NCBI RefSeq assembly: GCF_040182365.1
Contig: NZ_CP144460.1
Coordinates: 992,001-1,056,000, forward strand
DNA: 64,000 bases
Reading direction: 5' to 3'
Source of the DNA: Xanthomonas sp. 10-10
Lineage (GTDB): Bacteria > Pseudomonadota > Gammaproteobacteria > Xanthomonadales > Xanthomonadaceae
Shown here: positions 29,948-40,068 of the stretch, one piece after another
How the letters are laid out: each line of letters starts with the position of its first letter
Position numbering within the stretch: the stretch's first letter is position 1
Translations under genes and position numbers: made by a program
The notes under the pieces: model-generated
The model's input: the letters and a program-made list of their open reading frames with translations, nothing else
Told to the model about the DNA's origin: nothing
Databases searched by the model: none

Positions 29948-30751
29948 ATGTATCGTCTTGCCATCGCCGCGCTGCTGGGCGCGCTCAGCCTTACCGCCTG
30001 CGCACAATCGTCGCAGCCTGCGGCAAGCAACGCCGGCGCCAAGCCAGCCGCCGCTGCCGCCCCCGCCGCGACCGGCAATGTGGATCAGCGCGTCGGCGCC
30101 GCCCTCAAGGCCCTGGACCCGGACTTCAAGCCGGATTACATCGGCGCCGCGCCGTTCCCCGGGTTCCGCGAAGTGGTGGTCGGCGGGCAGGTGCTGTACG
30201 TCAGCGATGACGGCCGTTACCTGATCCAGGCGCAGCCGTTCGACATCCAGAACAAGCAGTTCGCCGCCAGCCCGGGCCTGCTGGCGTATCGCCGCAAGCA
30301 GCTGGAGACCGTGCCCAAGGCCGACCGCATCGTGTTCGCACCGGCCAACCCCAAGTACACCGTGACCGTGTTCACCGACGTGGAGTGCGGCTACTGCCGC
30401 AAGCTGCACAGCGAGATCGGCGAGCTCAACAAGCAGGGCATCGCGGTGGAATACCTGGCCTTCCCGCGCATGGGCCTGGGCAGCCAGGACCACAAGGAAA
30501 TGATTGCCGTGTGGTGCGCGGCCGACCGCAAGCAGGCGCTGACGGCAGCCAAGTCGGGCCAGCCGGTGAACTCCAAGGACTGCAAGAATCCGGTGTCGAT
30601 GGAATACACGCTGGGCCAGCGTCTGGGCGTCAACGGCACCCCGGCGATCTTTGCGCCGGACGGCACCCAGCTCGGTGGCTATCTGCCACCGGCGCAGCTG
30701 CGCGAAGCGCTGGAAAAGCGCGCGGTCACCACTGCCGGCGGCAGCCGCTGA
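29948..30751 (+). CDS. dsbC: DsbC-like disulfide isomerase, predicted lipoprotein
   Basis: A 267-residue thioredoxin-fold protein with the active site VECGYCRKLH (Cys147, Cys150) and the cis-Pro loop GVNGTPAIFAPDG. Before it lies a DsbC-type dimerisation region (FREVVVGGQVLYVSDDGRYL). A pair of Cys (VWCAADRK, SKDCKNP) matches the structural disulfide of DsbC. The signal sequence ends in a lipobox, LSLTACAQS (Cys18), followed by an Ala-rich linker, so it is probably membrane-anchored, unlike soluble E. coli DsbC. It would correct disulfides in exported proteins, which may include T2SS substrates. Confidence 0.9.
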   Translation: MYRLAIAALLGALSLTACAQSSQPAASNAGAKPAAAAAPAATGNVDQRVGAALKALDPDFKPDYIGAAPFPGFREVVVGGQVLYVSDDGRYLIQAQPFDIQNKQFAASPGLLAYRRKQLETVPKADRIVFAPANPKYTVTVFTDVECGYCRKLHSEIGELNKQGIAVEYLAFPRMGLGSQDHKEMIAVWCAADRKQALTAAKSGQPVNSKDCKNPVSMEYTLGQRLGVNGTPAIFAPDGTQLGGYLPPAQLREALEKRAVTTAGGSR

Positions 30752-31279
30752 GGGATCCGTTGGCGGCGCGATGATGCTGCCTGGAGGCTGGCCGCTGCGG
30801 CGGTTGGTGTGATCGATCAAGAGGCTGGAATGCGCATGCATTCCGGCCTCTTGCGTTTCGGGGTTAGAGCGGCTGACAAACTTAGCGGGCAGTCGTCAGA
30901 TGGGCAGGGATGGCGCAGAGGAGCCGGCGTGTACGCGTGGTCCATGCCGCACCCGGCACCGGCCGCACCCGCCTGGTGGTGAGCACCGCCGTTTTGTCAG
31001 CCGCGCTGTGGGGTTGGAGCAGCGGCGGACCGGCTTCGGCCAACGCTGCTGACCTCGCACGCGCGCTGTTACCCAGGCCGGCGACAGCTGTGCGCCGCAC
31101 TTCCTGCTGGCATCGCCATCCGTCTTCGCCGTTGCCGCATCGGGCCGGAATGCGCCGAATCGGGGCAGTCCGTGCGACGCGTCAGCCGACAGATCGGTGG
31201 CCCACCCACGCCAGGTCCGGCGCCGGCCCATCAGCTCCGTTACAATCTGCAGCCCCGTTTCTGACACGGTTCCCCGGAC
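30752..31279 (+). other. Gap between dsbC and purL
   Basis: It holds the hairpin at 30818-30853 and then about 425 bases with no gene I can support. A frame at 30910-31425 overlaps the start of purL in another phase and is rejected. The purL promoter should be here, but no clear -35/-10 pair is visible. Confidence 0.5.
30818..30853 (+). terminator. Hairpin terminator after dsbC
   Basis: CAAGAGGCTGGAATG and CATTCCGGCCTCTTG pair over about 15 bp with one G-T, 67 nt after the stop codon. It is followed by GCGTTT rather than a long U tract. Confidence 0.6.
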
Positions 31280-34200
31280 ATGATGGTCCTCGAGGGCGCT
31301 TCCGCCCTTTCGCCGTTCCGCCGCGCTCGGCTCGAAACCCGCCTGCAAACCCTCGTCCCCGCGCTGCGCATCACCGGCGCTTGGCACGTCTATTTCATCC
31401 GCGCCGAGGCCGGGCAAGCGCCTGACCAGGCCACCTTGCAGCGGATCCTGCAGGCCGAAGCCGCCCCCGCGCCGCGGGCCGAGGCGGCTTCCTCGCGCTA
31501 CGTGGTGCCCCGCCTGGGCACGCTGTCGCCGTGGTCGAGCAAGGCCACCGAACTGGTGCGCGGCGCCGGGCAGCCGATCCAGCGCGTGGAGCGTGGCACC
31601 CGCATCGATCTGGCCGGCTGGCCGGCCGACGAGGCGATGCAGGCCGCCGTGGCCAAGCTGCTGCACGATCCGATGACGCAGTCGCTGCTCGGCTCGGCCG
31701 CTGCCGCCGAAGCGCTGTTCAACGTGCCCGAGCCCGGTCATCTGCAGCGCGTGCCACTGGATGGGCTGGAGCAGGCCAACCGCGACCTGGGTCTGGCCCT
31801 GGCGCAGGACGAGATCGACTACCTGCGCGAACGCTTCGCCGAGCTGGGCCGCGACCCGGCCGATGTCGAGCTGATGATGTTCGCCCAGGCCAACTCCGAG
31901 CACTGCCGGCACAAGATCTTCAACGCCAGCTGGACCATCGACGGCAAGCCGCAGGAACGCTCGCTGTTCCGCATGATCAAGCACACCCACCAGCAGACCC
32001 CGCAGCACACCTTGTCGGCCTATAGCGACAACGCGGCGGTGGTGGAAGGCGTGCCGGCCGCGCGCTATCGCCCGGACCCGGCCACCGGCCAGTACCGCAG
32101 CGAAGCGGTGCTGCCGTCGGCATTCGCCATCAAGGTGGAAACGCATAATCACCCGACCGCGATCGCGCCGTTTCCCGGTGCGGCCACCGGCGCCGGCGGC
32201 GAGATCCGCGACGAGGGCGCCACCGGCCGCGGCGGCAAACCCAAGGCCGGCCTGACCGGTTTCACCGTCTCGCATCTGCGCATCCCGACCTTGCCGCAGC
32301 CCTGGGAAGCGCCGCGCGCGCTGAACCCGCGCATGGCCCCGGCGCTGGACATCATGCTCGACGGGCCGCTGGGCGGCGCTGCATTCAACAACGAATTCGG
32401 CCGGCCGAACCTGCTCGGCTATTTCCGCAGCTTCGAGCTGGCCGAAGGCCCGGGCCTGACCCGTGCCTACGACAAGCCGATCATGCTGGCCGGCGGCCTG
32501 GGCGCGATCGATCGCAACCAGGTCGAAAAGCTGCGCCTGCAGCCCGGCGATGCGGTGATCGTGCTGGGCGGCCCGGCGATGCTGATCGGCCTGGGCGGCG
32601 GTGCGGCCAGTTCGGTGGCGGCCGGCGACAGCGCCGAGGCGCTGGACTTTGCCAGCGTGCAGCGCGAGAACCCGGAGATGGAGCGCCGCTGCCAGGAGGT
32701 CATCGACCGCTGCGTGGCGCTGGGGATCGACAATCCGATCCGCTGGTTCCACGACGTGGGTGCGGGCGGGCTGTCCAACGCCATTCCCGAGCTGCTGCAC
32801 GATTCGGGCGTGGGCGGCATCATCGACCTCGGTCGCGTGCTCACCGACGACCCCTCGCTGTCGCCGCTGGAACTGTGGTGCAACGAATCGCAGGAACGCT
32901 ACGTGCTGGGCGTGCCACAGGCGCGGCTGGACGAATTTGCCGCCATCTGCGCCCGCGAGCGTTGTCCGTTCGCCGCCGTCGGCGTGGCCACCGCCGAGGA
33001 GCGGCTGGTGGTGGGCTATGGCGTGTTTGGGGACGGGATTGGGGATTCGGGATTGGGGATTCGCGAAAGCGATTCGTCAGTCGCCGGGTCCGCCGTTGCT
33101 TCCAACCAATCCCCAATCCCCAATCCCCAATCCCCGCTCCCGATCGACCTGCCGATGGATGTCCTGTTCGGCAAGGCGCCGAAGATGCATCGCGACGCGG
33201 TGCATCCGCCGGCGCCGCAGTGGCCGGTGTTGCAGACTGCCGGGCTGGATTTGCACGAGGCTGGCTTGCGCGTGCTGGCGCATCCCACGGTGGCGTCCAA
33301 GAGCTTTCTGGTCACCATCGGCGACCGCAGCGTGGGCGGCTTGACCGCGCGCGAGCAGATGATCGGGCCGTGGCAGCTGCCGCTGGCGGACTGTGCGATC
33401 ACCCTGGCCGGGTTCGAGACGTTCGCTGGCGAGGCGATGTCGATCGGCGAGCGCACTCCGCTGGCGCTGTTGAACGCAGCAGCGTCCGCGCGCATGGCGG
33501 TGGGCGAGGCAATCACCAATCTGTGCGCTGCTCCGGTGCAGACGCTGGACAGCATCAAGCTCTCGGCCAACTGGATGGCCGCGGCCGGCCATGCCGGCGA
33601 AGATGCCTTGCTGTACGACGCCGTGCGTGCGATCGGCATGGAGCTGTGCCCGGCGCTGGAGCTGAGCGTGCCGGTGGGCAAGGACTCGCTGTCGATGCAG
33701 GCGCAGTGGGTTGTCGGGAATGGGGAATCGGGAATCGGGAATGGCGAAACGCCGCAGCCCTCCGCTTCCACCATTCCCCATTCCCCATTCCCCATTCCCG
33801 GTGAAACGCACAAGAGCGTTTCACCGGTCTCGCTGATCATCAGTGCGTTCGCGCCTGTGGGCGATGTGCGCACGCAGCTGACGCCGTTGTTGCGCAACGA
33901 CGAAGAGAGCGAGCTGTGGTTGATCGGGTTGGGCGGCGGCAAGCAGCGTCTGGGTGGCTCGGTACTGGCGCAGGTGTATGCCGACGATGCGGCCTTGCCG
34001 GCGTTCGGTGGCGAAGTGCCGGACCTGGAAGATGCGCAGCGGCTGCGCAGTTTCTTCGAATTGATCCGCGATGCGCGCCAGAGCGGGCTGTTGCTGGCCT
34101 ATCACGATCGCAGCGATGGCGGTGCGTTTGCGGCGCTGTGCGAGATGGCCTTTGCCTCGCGTCAGGGCCTGGATATCACCCTGGATGCGTGGGGCGAAGA

Positions 34201-35332
34201 CGCGTTCCGCAGCCTGTTCAATGAGGAACTCGGTGCCGTGGTGCAGATCGCCAGCGAAGATCGCGCCGCGTTTGCCGATCTGGTCGAGCGGCATGCACTG
34301 ACCGAATGCGCGCAGCGCATCGCACGCCCCACTGGCGCGCCGCGTATCCGCGTGAGCGGGCAGGGGCGTGTGCTGGCGGAATGGCGTTGGGAAGAATTGT
34401 TCGATGCCTGGTGGTCGGTGACCCACGCCATGCAGAAGCTGCGCGACAACCCCGACAGCGCCGACGAGGAGCGCGCGCTGGCGCGCGATTTCCAGGCGCC
34501 CGGCCTGCGTCCCAAGCTGGTGTTCGACCCGTCCGAGGATGTGGCCGCGCCGTTCGTGGCGACCGGTGCGCGGCCCAAGGTGGCGATCCTGCGCGAGCAG
34601 GGCGTCAACGGGCAGATCGAAATGGCCTACAACTTCGAACGTGCCGGGTTCAGCGCGTTCGACGTGCACATGAGCGACCTGATCGAAGGGCGCGTGGATC
34701 TGGCGCAGTTTTCCGGCTTCGCCGCCTGTGGCGGTTTCAGCTATGGCGATGTGCTGGGTGCCGGCCGCGGTTGGGCCACCTCGATCCTGGAACGCGCGGC
34801 ATTGCGCGATGCGTTTGCCGCGTTCTTCGCGCGCAGCGATACGTTCGCGCTGGGCGTGTGCAACGGTTGCCAGATGCTCAGCCAGCTCAAGGACATCATT
34901 CCCGGTGCCGGGCACTGGCCGCGTTTCCTGCGCAATCGCAGCGAGCAGTTCGAAGCGCGCACCGCGTTGCTGGAGGTGGTGGAGTCGCCGTCGATCTTCC
35001 TGCGCGGCATGGCCGGCTCGCGGATTCCGGTGGCAGTGGCGCATGGCGAAGGCCGTGCGGAGTTCGACACGGCCGTGGACCAGGCCGCCGCACGCGTGGC
35101 GCTGCGTTTCGTCGACGGTAACGGCGCGGTGGCATCGCAGTACCCGCTCAACCCGAACGGGTCGCCGGACGGTATCACCGGGCTGACCAGTACCGATGGC
35201 CGCGCCACCATCCTGATGCCGCATCCCGAGCGCACGCCGCGCACGGCAAACCTGAGTTGGCATCCGGCCGACTGGGGCGACGATTCGCCGTGGCTGCGGA
35301 TGTTCCGAAACGCGCGGGTGTGGTGCGGTTGA
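31280..35332 (+). CDS. purL: Phosphoribosylformylglycinamidine synthase (FGAM synthetase)
   Basis: A 1350-residue large-type PurL, step 4 of purine synthesis: FGAR + glutamine + ATP to FGAM. The N-terminal PurS-like part ([14 protein letters not shown]) is followed by two ATP-binding synthetase halves ([56 protein letters not shown]) and a C-terminal glutaminase with nucleophile Cys1194 in [12 protein letters not shown] and MPHPERTPR. Two segments, residues about 585-619 and 812-841, are absent from the family pattern. They are translated GGGATTG/GGGAATC palindromic elements, placed in frame between otherwise normal motifs. These explain most of the excess over the roughly 1295 residues of the E. 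coli enzyme. Confidence 0.97.
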   Translation: MMVLEGASALSPFRRARLETRLQTLVPALRITGAWHVYFIRAEAGQAPDQATLQRILQAEAAPAPRAEAASSRYVVPRLGTLSPWSSKATELVRGAGQPIQRVERGTRIDLAGWPADEAMQAAVAKLLHDPMTQSLLGSAAAAEALFNVPEPGHLQRVPLDGLEQANRDLGLALAQDEIDYLRERFAELGRDPADVELMMFAQANSEHCRHKIFNASWTIDGKPQERSLFRMIKHTHQQTPQHTLSAYSDNAAVVEGVPAARYRPDPATGQYRSEAVLPSAFAIKVETHNHPTAIAPFPGAATGAGGEIRDEGATGRGGKPKAGLTGFTVSHLRIPTLPQPWEAPRALNPRMAPALDIMLDGPLGGAAFNNEFGRPNLLGYFRSFELAEGPGLTRAYDKPIMLAGGLGAIDRNQVEKLRLQPGDAVIVLGGPAMLIGLGGGAASSVAAGDSAEALDFASVQRENPEMERRCQEVIDRCVALGIDNPIRWFHDVGAGGLSNAIPELLHDSGVGGIIDLGRVLTDDPSLSPLELWCNESQERYVLGVPQARLDEFAAICARERCPFAAVGVATAEERLVVGYGVFGDGIGDSGLGIRESDSSVAGSAVASNQSPIPNPQSPLPIDLPMDVLFGKAPKMHRDAVHPPAPQWPVLQTAGLDLHEAGLRVLAHPTVASKSFLVTIGDRSVGGLTAREQMIGPWQLPLADCAITLAGFETFAGEAMSIGERTPLALLNAAASARMAVGEAITNLCAAPVQTLDSIKLSANWMAAAGHAGEDALLYDAVRAIGMELCPALELSVPVGKDSLSMQAQWVVGNGESGIGNGETPQPSASTIPHSPFPIPGETHKSVSPVSLIISAFAPVGDVRTQLTPLLRNDEESELWLIGLGGGKQRLGGSVLAQVYADDAALPAFGGEVPDLEDAQRLRSFFELIRDARQSGLLLAYHDRSDGGAFAALCEMAFASRQGLDITLDAWGEDAFRSLFNEELGAVVQIASEDRAAFADLVERHALTECAQRIARPTGAPRIRVSGQGRVLAEWRWEELFDAWWSVTHAMQKLRDNPDSADEERALARDFQAPGLRPKLVFDPSEDVAAPFVATGARPKVAILREQGVNGQIEMAYNFERAGFSAFDVHMSDLIEGRVDLAQFSGFAACGGFSYGDVLGAGRGWATSILERAALRDAFAAFFARSDTFALGVCNGCQMLSQLKDIIPGAGHWPRFLRNRSEQFEARTALLEVVESPSIFLRGMAGSRIPVAVAHGEGRAEFDTAVDQAAARVALRFVDGNGAVASQYPLNPNGSPDGITGLTSTDGRATILMPHPERTPRTANLSWHPADWGDDSPWLRMFRNARVWCG
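33034..33136. repeat. In-frame palindromic element inside purL, copy 1
   Basis: The left arm has GGGATTG/GGGATTC units (33034-33063) and the right arm CCAATCC units (33105-33136), inverted around about 40 bp. It is translated as low-complexity peptide ([14 protein letters not shown], then [13 protein letters not shown]) between LVVGYGVF and [12 protein letters not shown]. In other PurL proteins the corresponding motifs are joined by a short loop. Confidence 0.8.
33713..33801. repeat. In-frame palindromic element inside purL, copy 2
   Basis: GGGAAT units (33713-33743) and CATTCCC units (33770-33800) are inverted around about 25 bp, the same design as the intergenic elements at 22663 and 23202. 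It is translated as [14 protein letters not shown] and [11 protein letters not shown], between SLSMQAQW and [10 protein letters not shown]. Confidence 0.8.
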
Positions 35333-36006
35333 GTCGATGATCCGAAGCCGCGTGCGCTGAGTGCGCGTCGCGTGCCTCCGCCGACGGCCGTGTGCAGCGA
35401 TGCACACGGCCGTTTTCGTGTGCTGCCATGGCGTGCGCGGTCACGTCATCGCAAGTGCGTGCATGGCTGTCTTGGTGTGACGGGCTGTGCCGCACATCGC
35501 ACTGCGTCGGTGCTGTCGCCCGAAGACGCGTGCAATCCCCATGTGTTGGACGACTGCTGGCGCGTTCTGGTCAGTCTGGTCCTGCGTGGTGGTCGGTGGG
35601 GTTGCCCAGCCGGCAGCGTGTCCCACACCGGGCTGCAGCGCGGCGATCGACAAGCTGCGGCGCGTGATCAGGTGCGGCTGCGCAACCGCAACAAGGTTCC
35701 GTAAAAACCATAAGGTTTGCTTCGAGTAACTATCAAAAATGCTAGTTATTAGAATCGAAGGTAATTTTTTCTGTGTGCGTGATGCGATTCGCATTTAGTT
35801 ATTCGGGTTTTCAATAAATTCATCGAGCGTTACGTATCCAGTACGCGTCGCTCGTCCGCTACGCACTCAACTGTCGCTTCTTTTCCGGGTGAATTCCGGT
35901 GAAGGAGAGCTGCTGCGCTCGATAAAACCTCAGGGGGACTGCGCGCCGATCAGGCGTGCGGTGGTCGGTTCTCACACGCCAGACCATAATGGGGAGTAAG
36001 TGTTTA
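35333..36006 (+). other. Gap between purL and the first adhesin
   Basis: It starts with the purL terminator. The last 300 bases turn strikingly AT-rich (about 35700-35830), including an inverted repeat TAACTA / TAGTTA at 35727-35748 around TCAAAAATGC. This is probably the adhesin promoter region. No gene is supported. Confidence 0.6.
35384..35416 (+). terminator. Rho-independent terminator of purL
   Basis: ACGGCCGTGTGCA and TGCACACGGCCGT form a perfect 13-bp stem with loop GCGA, followed by TTT. It lies 52 nt after the purL stop. Confidence 0.88.
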
Positions 36007-39000
36007 ATGAAGAATATCGAAAATGCCGAGGGGCAGTCGCCCTCCGGCAAGGCGACGCATTACCCGATTATCTCGAACATGCAGGCGCGGTGCCGCGTGC
36101 ATGCACGCGGTGGCCTTGCCGCTGCCATCTGCATGGTGCTGGCGGGCGGTTCCATCGCGGTCGACGCAATGGCGCAGGCGCGCCATCCGGCCACGCAGTG
36201 CAGCGTGGTCGATGGTCAACGTCTGTGCGCGCAGTCACTGGCTGCCGCTGGTGCGTCGACGGGACTGGTTGCCGGTGCCGCAGCGCCGACCTCCATGGCC
36301 ACCGCGTCGATGCCGACCGAAGACGATGCCGACCTGCCTCCCTTCGTCGACGGGCGCGACGCCATTGCGCTGGGGGCGGCAAGCAATGCGCTTGCCGATG
36401 GCGCCAGCGCGCTGGGAGCGGGCAGCCTGGCACTGGAGCGCGATGCCACGGCAGTGGGGCGCAATGCGGTGGCGATCGGTACCTCTGCGGTGGCGGTTGG
36501 CGGCGTTGCAACGGTGTACGACTACGACGAATTCGGCTTTGTCGTCGGCAGCAGCGAGCAGACCACCGAGGCCACCGGCGTCGCCTCCACCGCAATCGGT
36601 GGCGGTGCCAAGGCAGTCGACCCGCTGACGACGGCGGTCGGCACCGGCAGCATTGCCGCCGGTGTGCAGAGCACGGCGCTGGGCTATCACGCACGCACGT
36701 CGCAGGATGGTGCCACTGCCGTGGGCGGCCTGTCGCAGGTCTCCGGGTTTGGCGGTGCGGCGCTGGGCTACAGCGCCAACGCAAGCGCCGATTTCGCCAC
36801 TGCAGTGGGTTTTGGCGCACGCGGTACCGGCATCAGCACGGTGGCAGTGGGCAACAGTTCGCTTGCCAGCGGTGCCGACAGCGTCGCCATCGGCGGCGCC
36901 AGCCAAAGCACGCAGAACGCGATCAATGCGGCGACCGGGCTTGGCGGCATCGCGCTCGGCGCAGGTGCGCAGAGTCAGTCCGATTACGCGATTGCGATCG
37001 GCTACAACGCCAATATCTTCCCCAATCGGCCGGGCAATACCGATGCGATCGCCATCGGGCATTCCGCCGGCGCGTTTTCGCCACGTGCGGTGTCGCTGGG
37101 TGGCGGGGCGCTGACGTCCGGCGACGGTGCGCTGGCGATTGGCTATGACGCAGCCAGCGTGACCGACAACAGCATCGCACTGGGCGCGCGTGCGGCCACC
37201 TCCTGGTTCAATGGCAACAATACCGCCATCGGTGCGGACGCGCAGACATATGGCGTGGATGCGCTGGCGATCGGCTACGGTGCGCGGGTAGGCAACCTGG
37301 TCGACGACGCCTGGAACCGCTCGGCCGCCAGCGCGGTGGCCTTGGGCGCGCATTCGTATGCGAACCGCAGCAACACGGTGTCGGTGGGCGATGTGCAGGC
37401 CGGATTGACCCGACAGATCACCAGTGTCGCCGCCGGCACCGAAGCAACCGACGCGGTGAACGTGGGCCAGCTCGATGGCGTGCGTGCAGTTGCCCTGCGT
37501 CTGGACAGCCAGCTGGCGTCGGCCAAGTCCGATGTGGACGAGCCGGCCGCATTTGCAGAGGGCAGCAACGCCATTGCGCTGGGCAGCGCCAGCAATGCGC
37601 TGGGCGAGGGCGCGAACGCCTTCGGCTCCGGGAGCGCGGCAGTCGGCCGCGATGCGGTGGCGGTTGGCCGCAATGCCAGCGCGTCGGATGCATCCGCCGT
37701 CGCGTTGGGCGGTGTGGCCAGTGTGCCGTTGTTCGATGCCAGCGGCTTCATCGTCGGTCAACAGGAGCGTGCGACCACCGCACAGGCGCGCGGTGCGCTG
37801 GCATTGGGTGGCGGTGCGCTTGCGATGCAGACGTTCGCCACGGCGGTCGGCACCGGTGCATCGGCAGTCGGCGCGCAGTCCACCGCAGTCGGCTTCGGCG
37901 CCCAGGCACGGGAAGACACCACGACGGCGCTCGGCGGCTTTTCGGCCGCACGTGGCGCTGCTTCGTCGGCGTTGGGCTTCAATGCGATCGCCGCAGGCAG
38001 GTTGACCACAGCGGTCGGTTTCGACGCGCTGAGCAACGGCGAAAGCAGCGTGGCCGTGGGCAGCAGCGCGGCAGCCTTCGGGGAGCGCAGCGTCACCATC
38101 GGCGGCTATTCGCTGATTAGCAACACGCTGCAGAACGCAGCCAGTTCGGGGGTGGGTGGTGTCGCCATCGGTGCCGGTGCGCGCAGCCAGGCCGATTACG
38201 CGATTGCGCTGGGCTACAACGCCAATGTCTTCGGTAACGACGACAACGTCGATGCGGTGGCCATCGGCCATAGCGCTGGCTCGTTCGGGCCACGCACGGT
38301 GTCGCTGGGCGCATCTGCGTCCGCGCAGGCCGAACAAGCGGTTGCCATCGGTTACGACGCGCGTGCCGCATCGACCAGAAGCATTGCCATCGGCAGCGGC
38401 GCCGATACCTCGATCTTCTACGGCGACAACATCGCCTTGGGCACCAATGCCAAGGCCGATGCGCCGGATGCGATTGCAATCGGGCGCGATGCCAGCGTCG
38501 GTGTATTCGTCGGCGAAGCGGGCAGTGCCGCAGTGGCCTTGGGGGTACAGGCGCGCGCACTGGGCAACAACAGCCTGGCGCTGGGCTACAACGCCTTTAC
38601 CCGCGAGAGCGGTCGCAACGCGGTTGCTCTGGGAGCCAATGCCGGTGCCAGTGGTGCCGATTCGGTGGCGTTGGGCGCGGGCGCACGCAGCAGCGAGGTG
38701 AATGTGGTGTCGGTGGGTAACGGCAACGGCCGTGGCGGTCCGGCAACGCGTCGTCTCGTCAACGTCGGTGCCGGTGCGATCGCCGCCGGCAGCCTGGAGG
38801 CGATCAACGGTGGCCAGCTGTTCCAATCGTTGAGCAATGCGGCGAGCTTTCTCGGTGGCGGTGCGGCGATCGGCGCACAAGGTGTGTTCGTTGCGCCGAC
38901 CTATGTGATTCAAGGCAGCAGTTACAGCAACGTGGGGGCTGCATTGACTGCGTTGGACAGCAAGGTCACCGAGCTGGATGCGCGTGCGGGGACTGCAACC

Positions 39001-39966
39001 GCATCGCGCGCGTCTGCAGCGCGCATGACGTCGGCAGGTGCGCGGTCTATGGGGGCGGGCGCTACAGGCGATGCGGTGGACGCTGTGCAATCCACATCCA
39101 CCGCGGCCGCGCAGACGGCTGTTGTCGCTGCAGCTGGCGACACGGCGACACGCAGCCTTGGCTCAACCGATGGCGTGCAAGGCACCCCGACGGCGGCAGT
39201 GGTCGGCAGCATCACGCCGGCGGCAACCTCCACCGCAGTCGGTGCGTCGGCAGTGGCCAACCACGTGACCGGTACCGCGATCGGCGGTAGCGCCTACGCG
39301 CACGGCCCCAACGACACCGCGATCGGCAGCAATGCGCGCGTCAATGCCGACGGCAGCACGGCAGTGGGTGCCAATACGCAGATTGCGGCGGTGGCGACCA
39401 ATGCGGTGGCGATGGGCGAGGGTGCGCAGGTCAGTGCGGCGTCCGGTACCGCGATCGGCCAGGGCGCACGCGCCAGTGCACAAGGTGCGGTGGCCTTGGG
39501 TCAGGGCTCGGTGGCCGATCGCGCCAACACGGTGTCGGTGGGCAGCGTCGGGGGCGAGCGGCAGGTGGCCAATGTGGCGGCCGGTACGCGTGCCACCGAT
39601 GCGGTGAACAAGGGCCAGCTGGACAGCGGCGTCGCCGCGGCCAACAGCTACACCGACAGCCGCTACAGCGCGATGGCCGACAGCTTCGAAAGCTATCAGG
39701 GCGATATCGAAGACCGTCTGCGTCGGCAGAACCGTCGCCTGGATCGTCAGGGCGCGATGAGCTCGGCGATGTTGAACATGTCCGCCAGCGTGGCCGGTAT
39801 CGCCTCGCAAAACCGCATCGGTGCCGGTGTCGGTTTCCAGAACGGCGAGTCGGCGTTGTCGGTGGGCTACCAGCGTGCGATCAGCCCGCGCGCCACGTTG
39901 ACCGTGGGCGGTGCGCTGAGCGGCGATGACAGCTCGATCGGCGTGGGTGCCGGTTTCGGCTGGTAA
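36007..39966 (+). CDS. xadB: YadA-type trimeric autotransporter adhesin (XadB-like)
   Basis: A 1319-residue surface adhesin. The signal region (GGLAAAICMVLAGGSIAVDA) is followed by a long head of about 14-residue YadA repeats (AIALGAASNALADGASALG and so on), neck motifs such as AAGTEATDAVNVGQLD and GTRATDAVNKGQLDSGV, a stalk, and a 70-residue membrane anchor ending GVGAGFGW. Three chains form one 12-stranded barrel. The head contains an internal duplication: 36.34-37.50 kb resembles 37.54-38.70 kb. ATG 36007 has GGGGAG 10 nt upstream; 35989 is an alternative. The symbol follows my memory of two adjacent Xanthomonas genes, xadA and xadB; which is which is uncertain. The last 786 bp are almost identical to the second adhesin. 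Confidence 0.88.
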   Translation: MKNIENAEGQSPSGKATHYPIISNMQARCRVHARGGLAAAICMVLAGGSIAVDAMAQARHPATQCSVVDGQRLCAQSLAAAGASTGLVAGAAAPTSMATASMPTEDDADLPPFVDGRDAIALGAASNALADGASALGAGSLALERDATAVGRNAVAIGTSAVAVGGVATVYDYDEFGFVVGSSEQTTEATGVASTAIGGGAKAVDPLTTAVGTGSIAAGVQSTALGYHARTSQDGATAVGGLSQVSGFGGAALGYSANASADFATAVGFGARGTGISTVAVGNSSLASGADSVAIGGASQSTQNAINAATGLGGIALGAGAQSQSDYAIAIGYNANIFPNRPGNTDAIAIGHSAGAFSPRAVSLGGGALTSGDGALAIGYDAASVTDNSIALGARAATSWFNGNNTAIGADAQTYGVDALAIGYGARVGNLVDDAWNRSAASAVALGAHSYANRSNTVSVGDVQAGLTRQITSVAAGTEATDAVNVGQLDGVRAVALRLDSQLASAKSDVDEPAAFAEGSNAIALGSASNALGEGANAFGSGSAAVGRDAVAVGRNASASDASAVALGGVASVPLFDASGFIVGQQERATTAQARGALALGGGALAMQTFATAVGTGASAVGAQSTAVGFGAQAREDTTTALGGFSAARGAASSALGFNAIAAGRLTTAVGFDALSNGESSVAVGSSAAAFGERSVTIGGYSLISNTLQNAASSGVGGVAIGAGARSQADYAIALGYNANVFGNDDNVDAVAIGHSAGSFGPRTVSLGASASAQAEQAVAIGYDARAASTRSIAIGSGADTSIFYGDNIALGTNAKADAPDAIAIGRDASVGVFVGEAGSAAVALGVQARALGNNSLALGYNAFTRESGRNAVALGANAGASGADSVALGAGARSSEVNVVSVGNGNGRGGPATRRLVNVGAGAIAAGSLEAINGGQLFQSLSNAASFLGGGAAIGAQGVFVAPTYVIQGSSYSNVGAALTALDSKVTELDARAGTATASRASAARMTSAGARSMGAGATGDAVDAVQSTSTAAAQTAVVAAAGDTATRSLGSTDGVQGTPTAAVVGSITPAATSTAVGASAVANHVTGTAIGGSAYAHGPNDTAIGSNARVNADGSTAVGANTQIAAVATNAVAMGEGAQVSAASGTAIGQGARASAQGAVALGQGSVADRANTVSVGSVGGERQVANVAAGTRATDAVNKGQLDSGVAAANSYTDSRYSAMADSFESYQGDIEDRLRRQNRRLDRQGAMSSAMLNMSASVAGIASQNRIGAGVGFQNGESALSVGYQRAISPRATLTVGGALSGDDSSIGVGAGFGW
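39181..39966 (+). repeat. Near-identical adhesin 3' segment, copy 1
   Basis: It matches 48203-48988 at a constant offset of 9022 with only about three single-base differences that I could find over 786 bp. It covers the last head repeats, the neck, the stalk and the membrane anchor. Upstream of this point the two genes diverge quickly. Confidence 0.9.
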
Positions 39967-40068
39967 CCCTCAGCAATAGCCTGCGCGCTTGCATCCAAAC
40001 GCGCGGCCTGACGCCGGGCTGCGCTCTCCCCGTCCTTGTCGTTGCATCCACCTTGAAGGAACTCCATC

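Noticed and set aside
30910..31425. 171-codon frame upstream of and overlapping purL
   Set aside because: Overlaps the conserved purL start in another phase; Arg/Pro/Ser-rich with no homology pattern.
33034..33801. Possibility that the purL repeats mark an assembly error or pseudogene
   Set aside because: The frame stays open throughout and all catalytic motifs before, between and after the repeats are intact.
36235..39090. 951-codon minus-strand frame under the first adhesin
   Set aside because: Same cause as above.
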